Assembly: GCA_963826795.1 (NCBI GenBank)
Contig: CAWGYT010000011.1
Coordinates: 62,001 to 126,000 of the forward strand
Direction: 5' to 3'
Length of the DNA: 64,000 nt
Origin: CAWGYT01 sp963826795
Lineage (GTDB): Bacteria; Planctomycetota; Planctomycetia; Pirellulales; Pirellulaceae
Each line of letters begins with the position of its first letter. Within the stretch, counting starts at the first letter, position 1. Shown one piece after another: positions 27,046 to 36,423 of the stretch. Both the position numbers and the translations under genes were made by a program. The notes beneath the pieces are model-generated. The model was given only the letters and a program-made list of their open reading frames with translations, was not told the DNA's origin and did no database searches.

Positions 27046-28954
27046 TTAGTTTTCCCCAGCGGGAGATGGCAGCACTTCCTCGACGACGGCAGGGTCACGG
27101 TCGATCTGACTCTCGGGGGGAGATCGGTCGAATCGCAAGAGCGTGCCCATTGCCTTGCGCAGGCGGACGAGAGCGACTGCGTAGTTGACCTGGGATTCAA
27201 CAAAGGCCCCTTCTTCGTCTGTCCGACGTTCTTGCGAGTCCAGCAGGTCTTCGAGCAGCAGCGTCGCGGAATCATCGAGTCCCGGCAGCGTGCGCCATCG
27301 ATCCAGCAGGTACTTCGCCTCGTTGTCCGCTGCAACCATTGCGTCAAATTTACCCCGCATTTCGCGGTGCGTTGTCTGGACTTCGCGAATCGCGACTTCG
27401 GTTTCGGTGAGCGCTTGTTCGACCGTCAGGCGAAATTGGCTGGTCGCGCGCACCATTTCCCACCGCCGCCGCTCGAGCCGAGCGCGAGCGGCACGGTTTC
27501 CGAGCGGCGCCTCGAATTGCAGGCCGAGCGAGTAGCTCGGGCCTCCCTCCGAGAGCTCATTCCCCAAGGCCGAAAAAACGCGCGATTGACCCTCGAGTCC
27601 GGCGACGTAGGTACTCACCAGCAAGTCCAGTTGTGGCAAGATCTCGTTTTGCGCCACGCCCAGGCGTGTCGTGGTCGCGCGCATATTGCGAATCGCTTGC
27701 GAGATGTCCGAGCGGTTCAGGAGGGTCGTGTTCAGGCCGTCGCTCATCGTGATGGGAATCAACTCTTTCGTAGGAGCGTCATGCGGCGTCAACTCGACCC
27801 GGCCGGAGTTGCGCAGCGCCGGATCGTCCACCAGCAGGCGTAGCTGCGATTCGGCGTTGCGGATGGACGTCGCGGCCCGGGCGATTTCGGAACGGCGATT
27901 GGCGACCGCCGCTTTCGCGCAGAATCTGCCGCTCGAGGGAATCGAGCTCCTGACGGCTGACCAGATCGTCCCGGATCGCGACCGCTTCGCGGAGCACGCG
28001 TTGTCGCTGGAGCAGCACGGCCCGGGAGCGGTAAAGTTCCCAGTAGGCTTGTGTCACTCTGAGCAAATGCTCCTGCAATTCGAGCAAGAGTTCGTCGTCC
28101 GCGAGATTGGCTTCAATTTGAGCCAACACAATGCGGCTCTGATTGTAAGCCCTGCCCGAACCATTCAGCAGGGGCTGGAGGTAACTGAGCTCCAGCCTTG
28201 CCGTGGCTTGAGGTTGCGGGACGAGGAACCGTGAGTTATTCGCCTGGCGTCCCAGCTTTTGCGAGACTTCTACTTCGCCACCCCCCAGACCTCGCCGCCG
28301 AAACCCGCCGTCCGCCGTCCAGGTGTGATCTCGGTAGCGAGTATCGTTGTTGCCCGTCGTCAGAGTGTTGCCCACAGGTTCGTTGGTGTTGACGAAGCTC
28401 GAACGCAGGAACGATCGCCAATCAAACTGGGCCTGCTCTTCTACCAAGTACGTGCGGCGAATGCGCGGCTCGGTGGAAACGGTTTGGACGTAAGGCGAGT
28501 TCTCGAGCGCGCTTTGCACTAGCCAATCGACGTCGACCCTCAGCGCCGATTCCGCGATCCCCGCGGGGCTGCGTACGAGAGCGTCCCACCAAGGTGAGAA
28601 TTTGGCCGGCAAGGAAGTCTCCACTCCGTCAGGCAGCACGTCGGCCATTTCTGGTGCGTCCGCGGCCCGCTGCAGATAAGGACTCATCCACGGCTGCGCA
28701 TCCCAGTCCAAGTTGGCGACATGCTGGGGTGGTGGCGGAGGACATGGGGACGGCCCCATCGGCACCGCGTCGGAAATTGTCGGCGACGATACCGTTTCAT
28801 CGGAAACCCCGTCCACCTCGCCCTCAACCTGGGCCAGGCGCCGGATCGTGCGTCCAGCATTCGTGGCAGCGCCGCGCCGATCTGGCGGCGCCGAAAGCGT
28901 AAAACTTGCCGCCATCATCCAGATGGCCAAAATGAGCGTCAGAATACGATCCAT
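27046..28954 (-). CDS. TolC-like outer-membrane efflux protein (split by a frameshift)
   Basis: The start at 28954 gives a signal peptide MDRILTLILAIWMMAASFTL. The first frame runs to 27779 and the second from about 27930 to 27046. At 27930 the first frame turns into Arg/Pro-rich sequence, while the other frame reads AKAAVANRRSEIARAATSIR then NAESQLRLLVDDPAL, the typical TolC helical hairpin. One extra base or two lost bases restore a protein of about 636 aa. Features are LELSYLQPLLNGSGRAYNQSRI, long coiled-coil helices and a repeat of that pattern in the second half (SYSLGLQFEAPLGNRAARARL). It forms the outer-membrane duct for the two or three HlyD-type partners downstream. It is first in the minus-strand cluster, divergent from giant gene 1. 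Confidence 0.86.
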
Positions 28955-29195
28955 GTATGACGACCTGAGGAAGTTCGCGCAAGAGCTGACCCACCTATTT
29001 GGATGTCGACAAATCCAACCCCGCGACGTCAATCCGAAGGGGACGTGTTTACTCAGTTGTGGCGCCGCGGGGGCGCGGTTGCGCGAATTCGAGGACTACG
29101 AACGACCCGCTCAACGAATCGACCGCTGGCAGGGTCACCGGAATCAGGAGAGTCGACGTATGCTTCCATACGTGACACCCTGCGCTCAAGCTCGA

Positions 29196-29276
29196 TTGGG
29201 AAAAGGGGTCAGGTCCCAAAAGTGCAAAGCACCCGAAGGGCCGTTCCGGCTTTTGGGACCTGACCCCTTTTCCCAA
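29196..29276. repeat. Perfect 27-bp inverted repeat (REP-like) in the divergent promoter region
   Basis: Arms 29196-29222 and 29250-29276 are perfect reverse complements around a 27-nt loop and contain GGGGTCAGGTCCC. It lies in the 363-bp gap (28955-29317) between the TolC-like gene and giant gene 1; nothing else was recognised in that gap. The arm core resembles dispersed REP-type palindromes. It could act as a transcript hairpin, a protein-binding site or just a mobile repeat. Confidence 0.85.
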
Positions 29277-29317
29277 CCCCAGCACACAAGTCTCCGCCTC
29301 TCGTTTTTAACAACCAC

Positions 29318-32300
29318 ATGCGAATCCGCCTTCGAAAATCAATTCAGCAGGCCAGGTTCTGCCTGGGGGAACTGCACGCGATGGCGGCGGGGATCCTCGC
29401 CCTTGGCGACGACCCGACAGGCGAACTCCGTCTGACTGAACTGGAGTCCCGCGTCTTACTGAGTGCTTCGCCGGTCGCGCTGCCCGCGGAAATGCAGCAA
29501 ATTGACCAGGGGTCAGGTCCCACGGCAAGTCAAAACGCGGATCAACCCGCGGAATCCGCGCTCGATGGAACGGTTGCCCCTTCCACGGAGGCCAGATTGG
29601 AAGACGCGTCCGGTCCGGCGGCGAGCGACGCGCGAGTCCGCCACGAGCTCGTCGTGATCGATTCAACCGCCAAAGACTATCAGCAGCTGGCCGACGACTT
29701 CCTGAACCGGAACGATGAAACTCGCACGTTTGAAGTCTTTCTGCTCGACGGCCGACGCGATGGGATTGAGCAGATCAATGCGATTCTCGCGGAGTACGAG
29801 GATTTAGACGCGATCCACCTGGTGACGCACGGCGCCGAAGGAGCCATCCAACTTGGAAATCTTTGGCTGGGCCACCGGAATTTGGACCCTTATGCGGCCG
29901 AGATCGCCCTGTGGGACAACTCCCTGCGCGACGGCGCCGATTTGTTGATCTATGGCTGCGATCTAGCGGCAACCGAGGCAGGCCGCACTCTGGCCGAAGC
30001 ACTTGGCGCGCTGACCGGTTGCGACGTGGCAGCCAGCGAAGACGGCACCGGACATGCAAGGTTCGGATCCAACTGGGAACTGGAATTCAATGCGGGAGCG
30101 ATCGAGACGCAGACTGCGTTCACGGCCGAGCTGCAGCAGCAGTGGGACGGCAAGTTGGCCGTGATCACGGTGGATACGTTGGCCGACATTATCGATGCGG
30201 GCGATGGGTTAACCTCGCTGCGCGAGGCGATTCGGCAAGTCAATGCGGGTGGGGGCGGCGACACCATCCTACTGGGTCCCGGAATTTACACCCTGTTGCC
30301 CAGTGGTGCCGGTGAAAATGCCGCGGCGACCGGCGACCTTGACATCCTCAAGGACGTCACGATCACAGGGTCCGGCAGCGAGACGACGATCATTGACGGC
30401 GGTGGAGCCGACCGAGTCTTCGAGATTTTGGGAGGCAACGTGACCATCTCGGGGGTTACGATCCGAAACGGGAGTGCCAGCGATGGTGGTGGCGTCAACG
30501 TCAATGCGACGCTCACCCTGGTGGATTCGACGGTGGCGGGCAACGTGGCCGCCAATACCGGCGGCGGGATCCGCGTTTCAGGCACGCTGAACTTGGACCG
30601 TGTGACAATCAACGGAAACTCTGCCGACATCGGGGGCGGCATCTTCGTCAACAATACGGCGATTGCCACGCTCAACAACGTCACCGTTAGTGGAAACACC
30701 GCCGTGAGTAATGGCGCGGGGATTTATACGCGCAACATGCTCAATATCACCAATTCGACGATCGCCCATAATCTGGGTTCGGGTGCCGGTATTCACAAGC
30801 AAGGGGGTTCGACCGTCACCCTGACGAACACCATTCTCTCCGACAATGCAGGTGGAAATGCCAATACCGTGTTCACGTCGCTTGGCCACAATCTCGACAG
30901 CGATGGCACTGCTGGACTTGCCGATCCAACCGACCTGAACAACGTTGATCCGTTGCTTGACCCCAACTTGGCGAACAACGGGGGAACGGTCGCGACACAC
31001 CGCCTGCTGGCGGGAAGCCAGGCCATCGACGGCGGAACGACCGTCGGTGCGCCGACCGTGGATTCGCGAAATTTTGCTCGAGACGGTGCGCCGGACATCG
31101 GTGCGTTTGAAGTTCAAGGGCAACTGGCGATCACGTCCGAGTTTCGGGTGAACACCGAGACGGCCGATATGCAAGTCACTCGTTCCGAAAGCCGTGGCAG
31201 CCCGCACGCCGTGGCCATGGCTCGTGACGGGACCTACGTGGTCGTTTGGTCCAGCTCGAATCAGGACGGCAGTGGATGGGGCGTCTACGGACAGCGGTTC
31301 GACTCCACTGGCAACACGCTCGATGCTGAGTTCCAGATCAATCAGGCAATCACCAATGACCAACGTTTCGCCTCGGTGGCAATGAATGGGCGCGGCGAAT
31401 TCGTCGTGGCTTGGAGCAGTTGGAATCAGGATGGCTCGAACGACGGAGTGTACGCAAGGCGTTACGACGCGGCGGGTAATCCGCTCAGCAATGAATTCCT
31501 CGTGAATACGACGACCAACAGCAATCAGGATTCGCCGGTCGTGGCGATCGCCGCGGACGGCCGGTTTTTGATTGTCTGGGAAGGAGAAGGGGTCGGCGAC
31601 GCGGCCGGCATTTTTGGCCGCTTCTACGACACGTCAGGTTTACCGACCAGTTCCGAGTTTTTGATCAATACGAATACATTTGGCCTGCAAGGTGAGCCCT
31701 CGGTCGCCATGGCTCCCGATGGGACCGCGGTGGTTGTCTGGGATGACGCAAACGGCGTCTGGGCACGGCGCTTCAACGCGAGTGGTTTGCCCAATGGCGC
31801 GCCGATCAGTGTCGATTCATCGTTTACCGCCGGCGAGGCCGACGTTGCTTTGGCCGCCGATGGCAGCTTCGCCGTGGTGTGGCGTGCAACCCTGGCCGAC
31901 GACGGCGTCTATCTCCAGCGATACAGCGCGGGAGGTGCTCCGATTGGATTTCCGGAACTCGTCAACTTGACCATTGTCAACGACCAGACTGACCCCTCGC
32001 TGGCGATGGACGATTTTGGGAACTTTCTGGTGGTTTGGGAGGGAAATGGCACGGGGGACGTCTCGGGTGTGTTCGGTCAGAAATACAACGCGAGCGGACT
32101 ACGCGTCGGCAGCGAGTTTTTGATCAATCAAACGACCGCCGGTAACCAAAATATGACGTCGACCGCGATGCTCGATCCCACGAACTTCGTTGTCGTTTGG
32201 TCGGGGGAGGGACCGGGCGATGCCGACGGCGTGTTTGCGCGGCAGTTTGGTGCGGTGAACGTGGATCCCGTCATCACTTCGAACGGCGGCGGGCCAACCG

Positions 32301-35300
32301 CGGCGATTTTCGTTGTCGAGAATACCACCACCGTGACAACGGTGACCGCCACGGATGCCGATGTTCCGGCAGATACTCTCACGTTTGCGATCTCCGGAGG
32401 GGCGGATCATCTGCAATTCGACGTCACCCCTTACGGCGGCCACTTGACGTTCGTTGCACCTCCCGACTTCGAGATTCGCGGCGATTCAGACACAGACAAT
32501 GTCTACGAAGTTGAGATTACCGTGGACGACGGTCGCGGCGGAGCGGACGTCCAACTGATCAGCGTCACCGTCACCGATGCGAATGAGTCGGGCGTGACGG
32601 GGATCAGTGACACGGACGGCGCGGCGGAGTTCGTGCTGGAGAACGCCGTCAACGGTACGGCGGTGGGCTTGACCGCCTTCGCGGATGACGCGGACGCCTC
32701 GGATACGGTCAGCTACACGCTGGACGATAGCGCGGGCGGCCGATTCGGGATTGATTTGAACACGGGGGTGGTCACGGTCGCGGGGGCGATCGACCGGGAA
32801 TTGGCCGCGAGCTACGACATCACGGTGCGGGCGACCTCGACCGACACCAGCTTCACGACGCAGATCTTTACGATCACGGTCGGCGATTTTGACGAGTACG
32901 ATGTCCTCACGGTGACCGACAGCGATCCGGCGGTCGACACGGTGGCGGAGGACGCGACGATCGGCGCCTCGGTCGGGATCACGGCCGCGGCCAGCGATGG
33001 AGACGCGACGACCAACGCGATCACCTACACGCTGGACAACAGCGCCGGCGGCCGGTTCGCGATCAACGGCTCAAGCGGCGTTGTGACGGTCAATGCGGCC
33101 CTCGATTTCGAAACGTCGTCGAGCCACAACATCATCGTCCGGGCGACGTCGGCGGATGGCTCGTCCGCGACCCAAGGGTTCACGATCAGCGTCACCGATG
33201 TGAATGAGTCGGGCGTGACGGGGATCAGCGACACGGACGGCGCGGCGGAGTTCGTGCTGGAGAACGCCGTCAACGGCACGGCGGTGGGCTTGACCGCCTT
33301 CGCGGATGACGCGGACGCCTCGGATACGGTCAGCTACACGCTGGACGATAGCGCGGGCGGCCGATTCGGGATTGATTTGAACACGGGGGTGGTCACGGTC
33401 GCGGGGGCGATCGACCGGGAATTGGCCGCGAGCTACGACATCACGGTGCGGGCGACCTCGACCGACACCAGCTTCACGACGCAGATCTTTACGATCACGG
33501 TCGGCGATTTTGACGAGTACGATGTCCTCACGGTGACCGACAGCGATCCGGCGGTCGACACGGTGGCGGAGGACGCGACGATCGGCGCCACGGTCGGGAT
33601 CACGGCCGCGGCCAGCGATGGAGACGCGACGACCAACGCGATCACCTACACGCTGGACAACAGCGCCGGCGGCCGGTTCGCGATCAACGGCTCAAGCGGC
33701 GTTGTGACGGTCAATGCGGCCCTCGATTTCGAAACGTCGTCGAGCCACAACATCATCGTCCGGGCGACGTCGGCGGATGGCTCGTCCGCGACCCAAGGGT
33801 TCACGATCAGCGTCACCGATGTGAATGAGTCGGGCGTGACGGGGATCAGCGACACGGACGGCGCGGCGGAGTTCGTGCTGGAGAACGCCGTCAACGGCAC
33901 GGCGGTGGGCTTGACCGCCTTCGCGGATGACGCGGACGCCTCGGATACGGTCAGCTACACGCTGGACGATAGCGCGGGCGGCCGATTCGGGATTGATTTG
34001 AACACGGGGGTGGTCACGGTCGCGGGGGCGATCGACCGGGAATTGGCCGCGAGCTACGACATCACGGTGCGGGCGACCTCGACCGACACCAGCTTCACGA
34101 CGCAGATCTTTACGATCACGGTCGGCGATTTTGACGAGTACGATGTCCTCACGGTGAGCGACAGCGATCCGGCGGTCGACACGGTGGCGGAGGACGCGAC
34201 GATCGGCGCCACGGTCGGGATCACGGCCGCGGCCAGCGATGGAGACGCGACGACCAACGCGATCACCTACACGCTGGACAACAGCGCCGGCGGCCGGTTC
34301 GCGATCAACGGCTCAAGCGGCGTTGTGACGGTCAATGCGGCCCTCGATTTCGAAACGTCGTCGAGCCACAACATCATCGTCCGGGCGACGTCGGCGGATG
34401 GCTCGTCCGCGACCCAAGGGTTCACGATCAGCGTCACCGATGTGAATGAGTCGGGCGTGACGGGGATCAGCGACACGGACGGCGCGGCGGAGTTCGTGCT
34501 GGAGAACGCCGTCAACGGCACGGCGGTGGGCTTGACCGCCTTCGCGGATGACGCGGACGCCTCGGATACGGTCAGCTACACGCTGGACGATAGCGCGGGC
34601 GGCCGATTCGGGATTGATTTGAACACGGGGGTGGTCACGGTCGCGGGGGCGATCGACCGGGAATTGGCCGCGAGCTACGACATCACGGTGCGGGCGACCT
34701 CGACCGACACCAGCTTCACGACGCGGATCTTTACGATCACGGTCGGCGATTTTGACGAGTACGATGTGGGCCCTGTGACGGATAGCGATGGGACCGCGAA
34801 TTCGGTATCCGAAAACGCGGCAAACGGAACGGTGGTTGGCGTGACGGCGCTGGCTGCCGACGCGGACGCAACGACCAACCTCATTGCCTACTCCCTGGAT
34901 GACAACGCCGGCGGCCGGTTTGCCATCGATGTTGCGACCGGAGTCGTGACAGTCGCCAACGGCGCCCTGTTGGACTACGAGATGTCCGCCTCTCACAGCA
35001 TTGTGGTGCGTGCGACAAGTTCCGACACGTCGTTTAAAATTCAGCCGTTTACGATTGCGGTGACGGACCAAAACGAGTCACCGACGATCACGCCTATCGC
35101 AGATCAGACGATTTTTGAAGACGGCGCCACGGGGCAATTGAGCTTCTCGATCGGCGATCCCGAAACTGCGGCAAGTTTCTTGATGGTCATGGCGTCGTCG
35201 AGCAATCAGGCGGTGGTTCCGAATTCGAATCTAACTGTCGGCGGAACGGCCGCTAATCGGACGATCGTGGTCGCGCCCTCTCCCGAAAGCCATGGCGGGC

Positions 35301-36394
35301 CGATCACCATTACGGTCGTGGTCAGCGACGGGATCCGGCAAACGTCCACGTCGTTTCAAGTGGTCGTGTATTCGGTGAATGATCCGCCGGTGGCGATGGG
35401 CGATTCCTATTCGGTCGACGTGAACGGTTCCCTGGTTGTTTCGGGTAGCGGTCTGCTGTTGAACGATGTGGACCGTGACGGAGATGCGTTGAACGTCGTT
35501 CTGGTAAGGGGTCCACTCCATGGAACGCTGGTGCTTTCTCCCGACGGTTCGTTTCGATACCAGCCCGATGCTGAATTCAAAGGCACCGACACGTTTGACT
35601 ATCGGGTCAACGACGGGACGATTGATAGCAACGTGGCGACGGCGACGATCACGGTCAGCGCTTTGGTTGCACCGGCACCCGTTTCCGATTCTGGCAGCGC
35701 CGATCCACCTTCCGTAGATGAAACCGAGCCGACCGACGACGAGACGCCTGTACCGATCAGCGGGATGCCCCCCGAATCGAATCTTCCACTCCATGCTCCC
35801 ACGGCCACCCGGGCGGTGGTTGTGCCCACCGATGACTCGACTGTCTCTTCGCCGGCGCCCGTATTCAAAGTCGAATTCGCGTCCGATGCGGCCGATCCCG
35901 CCACGGGCCCGGAAACCTTCCTGAGTCGCGACTCGATCGACTCCGTGGACGAAACACGCACCGACCGTGTCGTTCCAATCGGACAGGGATCGACCGCTGC
36001 GTATGCCGAGCGACTGCAGATCATCAGTCGGCCGAGCCCTCTCTGGCAGGAACTGGATTCGCTCAAAGATTCCACGAATCATCGATTATTCGCGGAAAGT
36101 ATTATCGTGGGATCCATCGGCGGAGTCACGTCCAGTTTGACCGTGGGCTACGTCGTGTGGATGCTGCGGGGCGGCGTATTGTTGTCCAGTCTGTTAGCGC
36201 AAATGCCCGCCTGGAAGTTTCTCGATCCAATCGTGATCCTGACTGCGATCGAAGAGGATGACGGCGATCCCGACGACGATGACTCGATTGAGGCGATCCT
36301 GGAGGGCCGTGTCGAGGCGAACGCCGAGCCGGAGTTGTCAGACGGCGACTCAATCGCGGCGGATTCGAGCAGGGAAGGTCGAACGACCCTCTGA
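29318..36394 (+). CDS. Giant surface protein 1: LEPR-xLL, DUF4347, beta-helix, cadherin-like repeats, C-terminal membrane anchor
   Basis: 2358 aa in one uninterrupted frame. Domains by residue: LEPR-xLL motif LESRVLLSA (42-50); DUF4347 (about 109-275) with HLVTHG (H171) and IYGCDLA (C214); a CSLREA-like entry (TSLREAIRQVNA) into a right-handed beta-helix with repeated GG-x-x-V (about 280-605); about seven repeats with VVVWSS-type strands (about 608-975); cadherin-like domains (from about 980) including three and a half 207-aa units; a last cadherin/tandem-95-type domain (about 2000-2118); an acidic linker; and a C-terminal membrane segment with VGYVVWMLRGG and PAWKFLDP (about 2261-2308). There is no ordinary N-terminal signal peptide. 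It is probably a large calcium-dependent adhesin kept in the envelope and exported by the adjacent SecA-like/HlyD/TolC genes. The kinase gene follows 29 nt later. Confidence 0.9.
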   Translation: MRIRLRKSIQQARFCLGELHAMAAGILALGDDPTGELRLTELESRVLLSASPVALPAEMQQIDQGSGPTASQNADQPAESALDGTVAPSTEARLEDASGPAASDARVRHELVVIDSTAKDYQQLADDFLNRNDETRTFEVFLLDGRRDGIEQINAILAEYEDLDAIHLVTHGAEGAIQLGNLWLGHRNLDPYAAEIALWDNSLRDGADLLIYGCDLAATEAGRTLAEALGALTGCDVAASEDGTGHARFGSNWELEFNAGAIETQTAFTAELQQQWDGKLAVITVDTLADIIDAGDGLTSLREAIRQVNAGGGGDTILLGPGIYTLLPSGAGENAAATGDLDILKDVTITGSGSETTIIDGGGADRVFEILGGNVTISGVTIRNGSASDGGGVNVNATLTLVDSTVAGNVAANTGGGIRVSGTLNLDRVTINGNSADIGGGIFVNNTAIATLNNVTVSGNTAVSNGAGIYTRNMLNITNSTIAHNLGSGAGIHKQGGSTVTLTNTILSDNAGGNANTVFTSLGHNLDSDGTAGLADPTDLNNVDPLLDPNLANNGGTVATHRLLAGSQAIDGGTTVGAPTVDSRNFARDGAPDIGAFEVQGQLAITSEFRVNTETADMQVTRSESRGSPHAVAMARDGTYVVVWSSSNQDGSGWGVYGQRFDSTGNTLDAEFQINQAITNDQRFASVAMNGRGEFVVAWSSWNQDGSNDGVYARRYDAAGNPLSNEFLVNTTTNSNQDSPVVAIAADGRFLIVWEGEGVGDAAGIFGRFYDTSGLPTSSEFLINTNTFGLQGEPSVAMAPDGTAVVVWDDANGVWARRFNASGLPNGAPISVDSSFTAGEADVALAADGSFAVVWRATLADDGVYLQRYSAGGAPIGFPELVNLTIVNDQTDPSLAMDDFGNFLVVWEGNGTGDVSGVFGQKYNASGLRVGSEFLINQTTAGNQNMTSTAMLDPTNFVVVWSGEGPGDADGVFARQFGAVNVDPVITSNGGGPTAAIFVVENTTTVTTVTATDADVPADTLTFAISGGADHLQFDVTPYGGHLTFVAPPDFEIRGDSDTDNVYEVEITVDDGRGGADVQLISVTVTDANESGVTGISDTDGAAEFVLENAVNGTAVGLTAFADDADASDTVSYTLDDSAGGRFGIDLNTGVVTVAGAIDRELAASYDITVRATSTDTSFTTQIFTITVGDFDEYDVLTVTDSDPAVDTVAEDATIGASVGITAAASDGDATTNAITYTLDNSAGGRFAINGSSGVVTVNAALDFETSSSHNIIVRATSADGSSATQGFTISVTDVNESGVTGISDTDGAAEFVLENAVNGTAVGLTAFADDADASDTVSYTLDDSAGGRFGIDLNTGVVTVAGAIDRELAASYDITVRATSTDTSFTTQIFTITVGDFDEYDVLTVTDSDPAVDTVAEDATIGATVGITAAASDGDATTNAITYTLDNSAGGRFAINGSSGVVTVNAALDFETSSSHNIIVRATSADGSSATQGFTISVTDVNESGVTGISDTDGAAEFVLENAVNGTAVGLTAFADDADASDTVSYTLDDSAGGRFGIDLNTGVVTVAGAIDRELAASYDITVRATSTDTSFTTQIFTITVGDFDEYDVLTVSDSDPAVDTVAEDATIGATVGITAAASDGDATTNAITYTLDNSAGGRFAINGSSGVVTVNAALDFETSSSHNIIVRATSADGSSATQGFTISVTDVNESGVTGISDTDGAAEFVLENAVNGTAVGLTAFADDADASDTVSYTLDDSAGGRFGIDLNTGVVTVAGAIDRELAASYDITVRATSTDTSFTTRIFTITVGDFDEYDVGPVTDSDGTANSVSENAANGTVVGVTALAADADATTNLIAYSLDDNAGGRFAIDVATGVVTVANGALLDYEMSASHSIVVRATSSDTSFKIQPFTIAVTDQNESPTITPIADQTIFEDGATGQLSFSIGDPETAASFLMVMASSSNQAVVPNSNLTVGGTAANRTIVVAPSPESHGGPITITVVVSDGIRQTSTSFQVVVYSVNDPPVAMGDSYSVDVNGSLVVSGSGLLLNDVDRDGDALNVVLVRGPLHGTLVLSPDGSFRYQPDAEFKGTDTFDYRVNDGTIDSNVATATITVSALVAPAPVSDSGSADPPSVDETEPTDDETPVPISGMPPESNLPLHAPTATRAVVVPTDDSTVSSPAPVFKVEFASDAADPATGPETFLSRDSIDSVDETRTDRVVPIGQGSTAAYAERLQIISRPSPLWQELDSLKDSTNHRLFAESIIVGSIGGVTSSLTVGYVVWMLRGGVLLSSLLAQMPAWKFLDPIVILTAIEEDDGDPDDDDSIEAILEGRVEANAEPELSDGDSIAADSSREGRTTL
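29509..29522. repeat. Solo copy of the REP-like core GGGGTCAGGTCCCA inside giant gene 1
   Basis: Identical to the core of the inverted repeat 290 bp upstream, and in frame (it reads QGSGPT). It sits in the low-complexity linker after the LEPR-xLL motif, as expected if repeat insertion was tolerated there. Confidence 0.7.
32581..34760 (+). repeat. 621-bp tandem repeat, three and a half copies, in giant gene 1
   Basis: Units start at 32581, 33202, 33823 and 34444 (the last is cut short near 34767). Each encodes 207 aa, two cadherin-like domains with ESGVTGISDTDG and TLDNSAGGRFAI landmarks. Copies differ by only a few bases (for example GASVG against GATVG, VTDSD against VSDSD), which indicates recent duplication or gene conversion. 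All copies keep the frame. Confidence 0.92.
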
Positions 36395-36423
36395 TCGACG
36401 AGTATTGGAAGAATCATTACATC

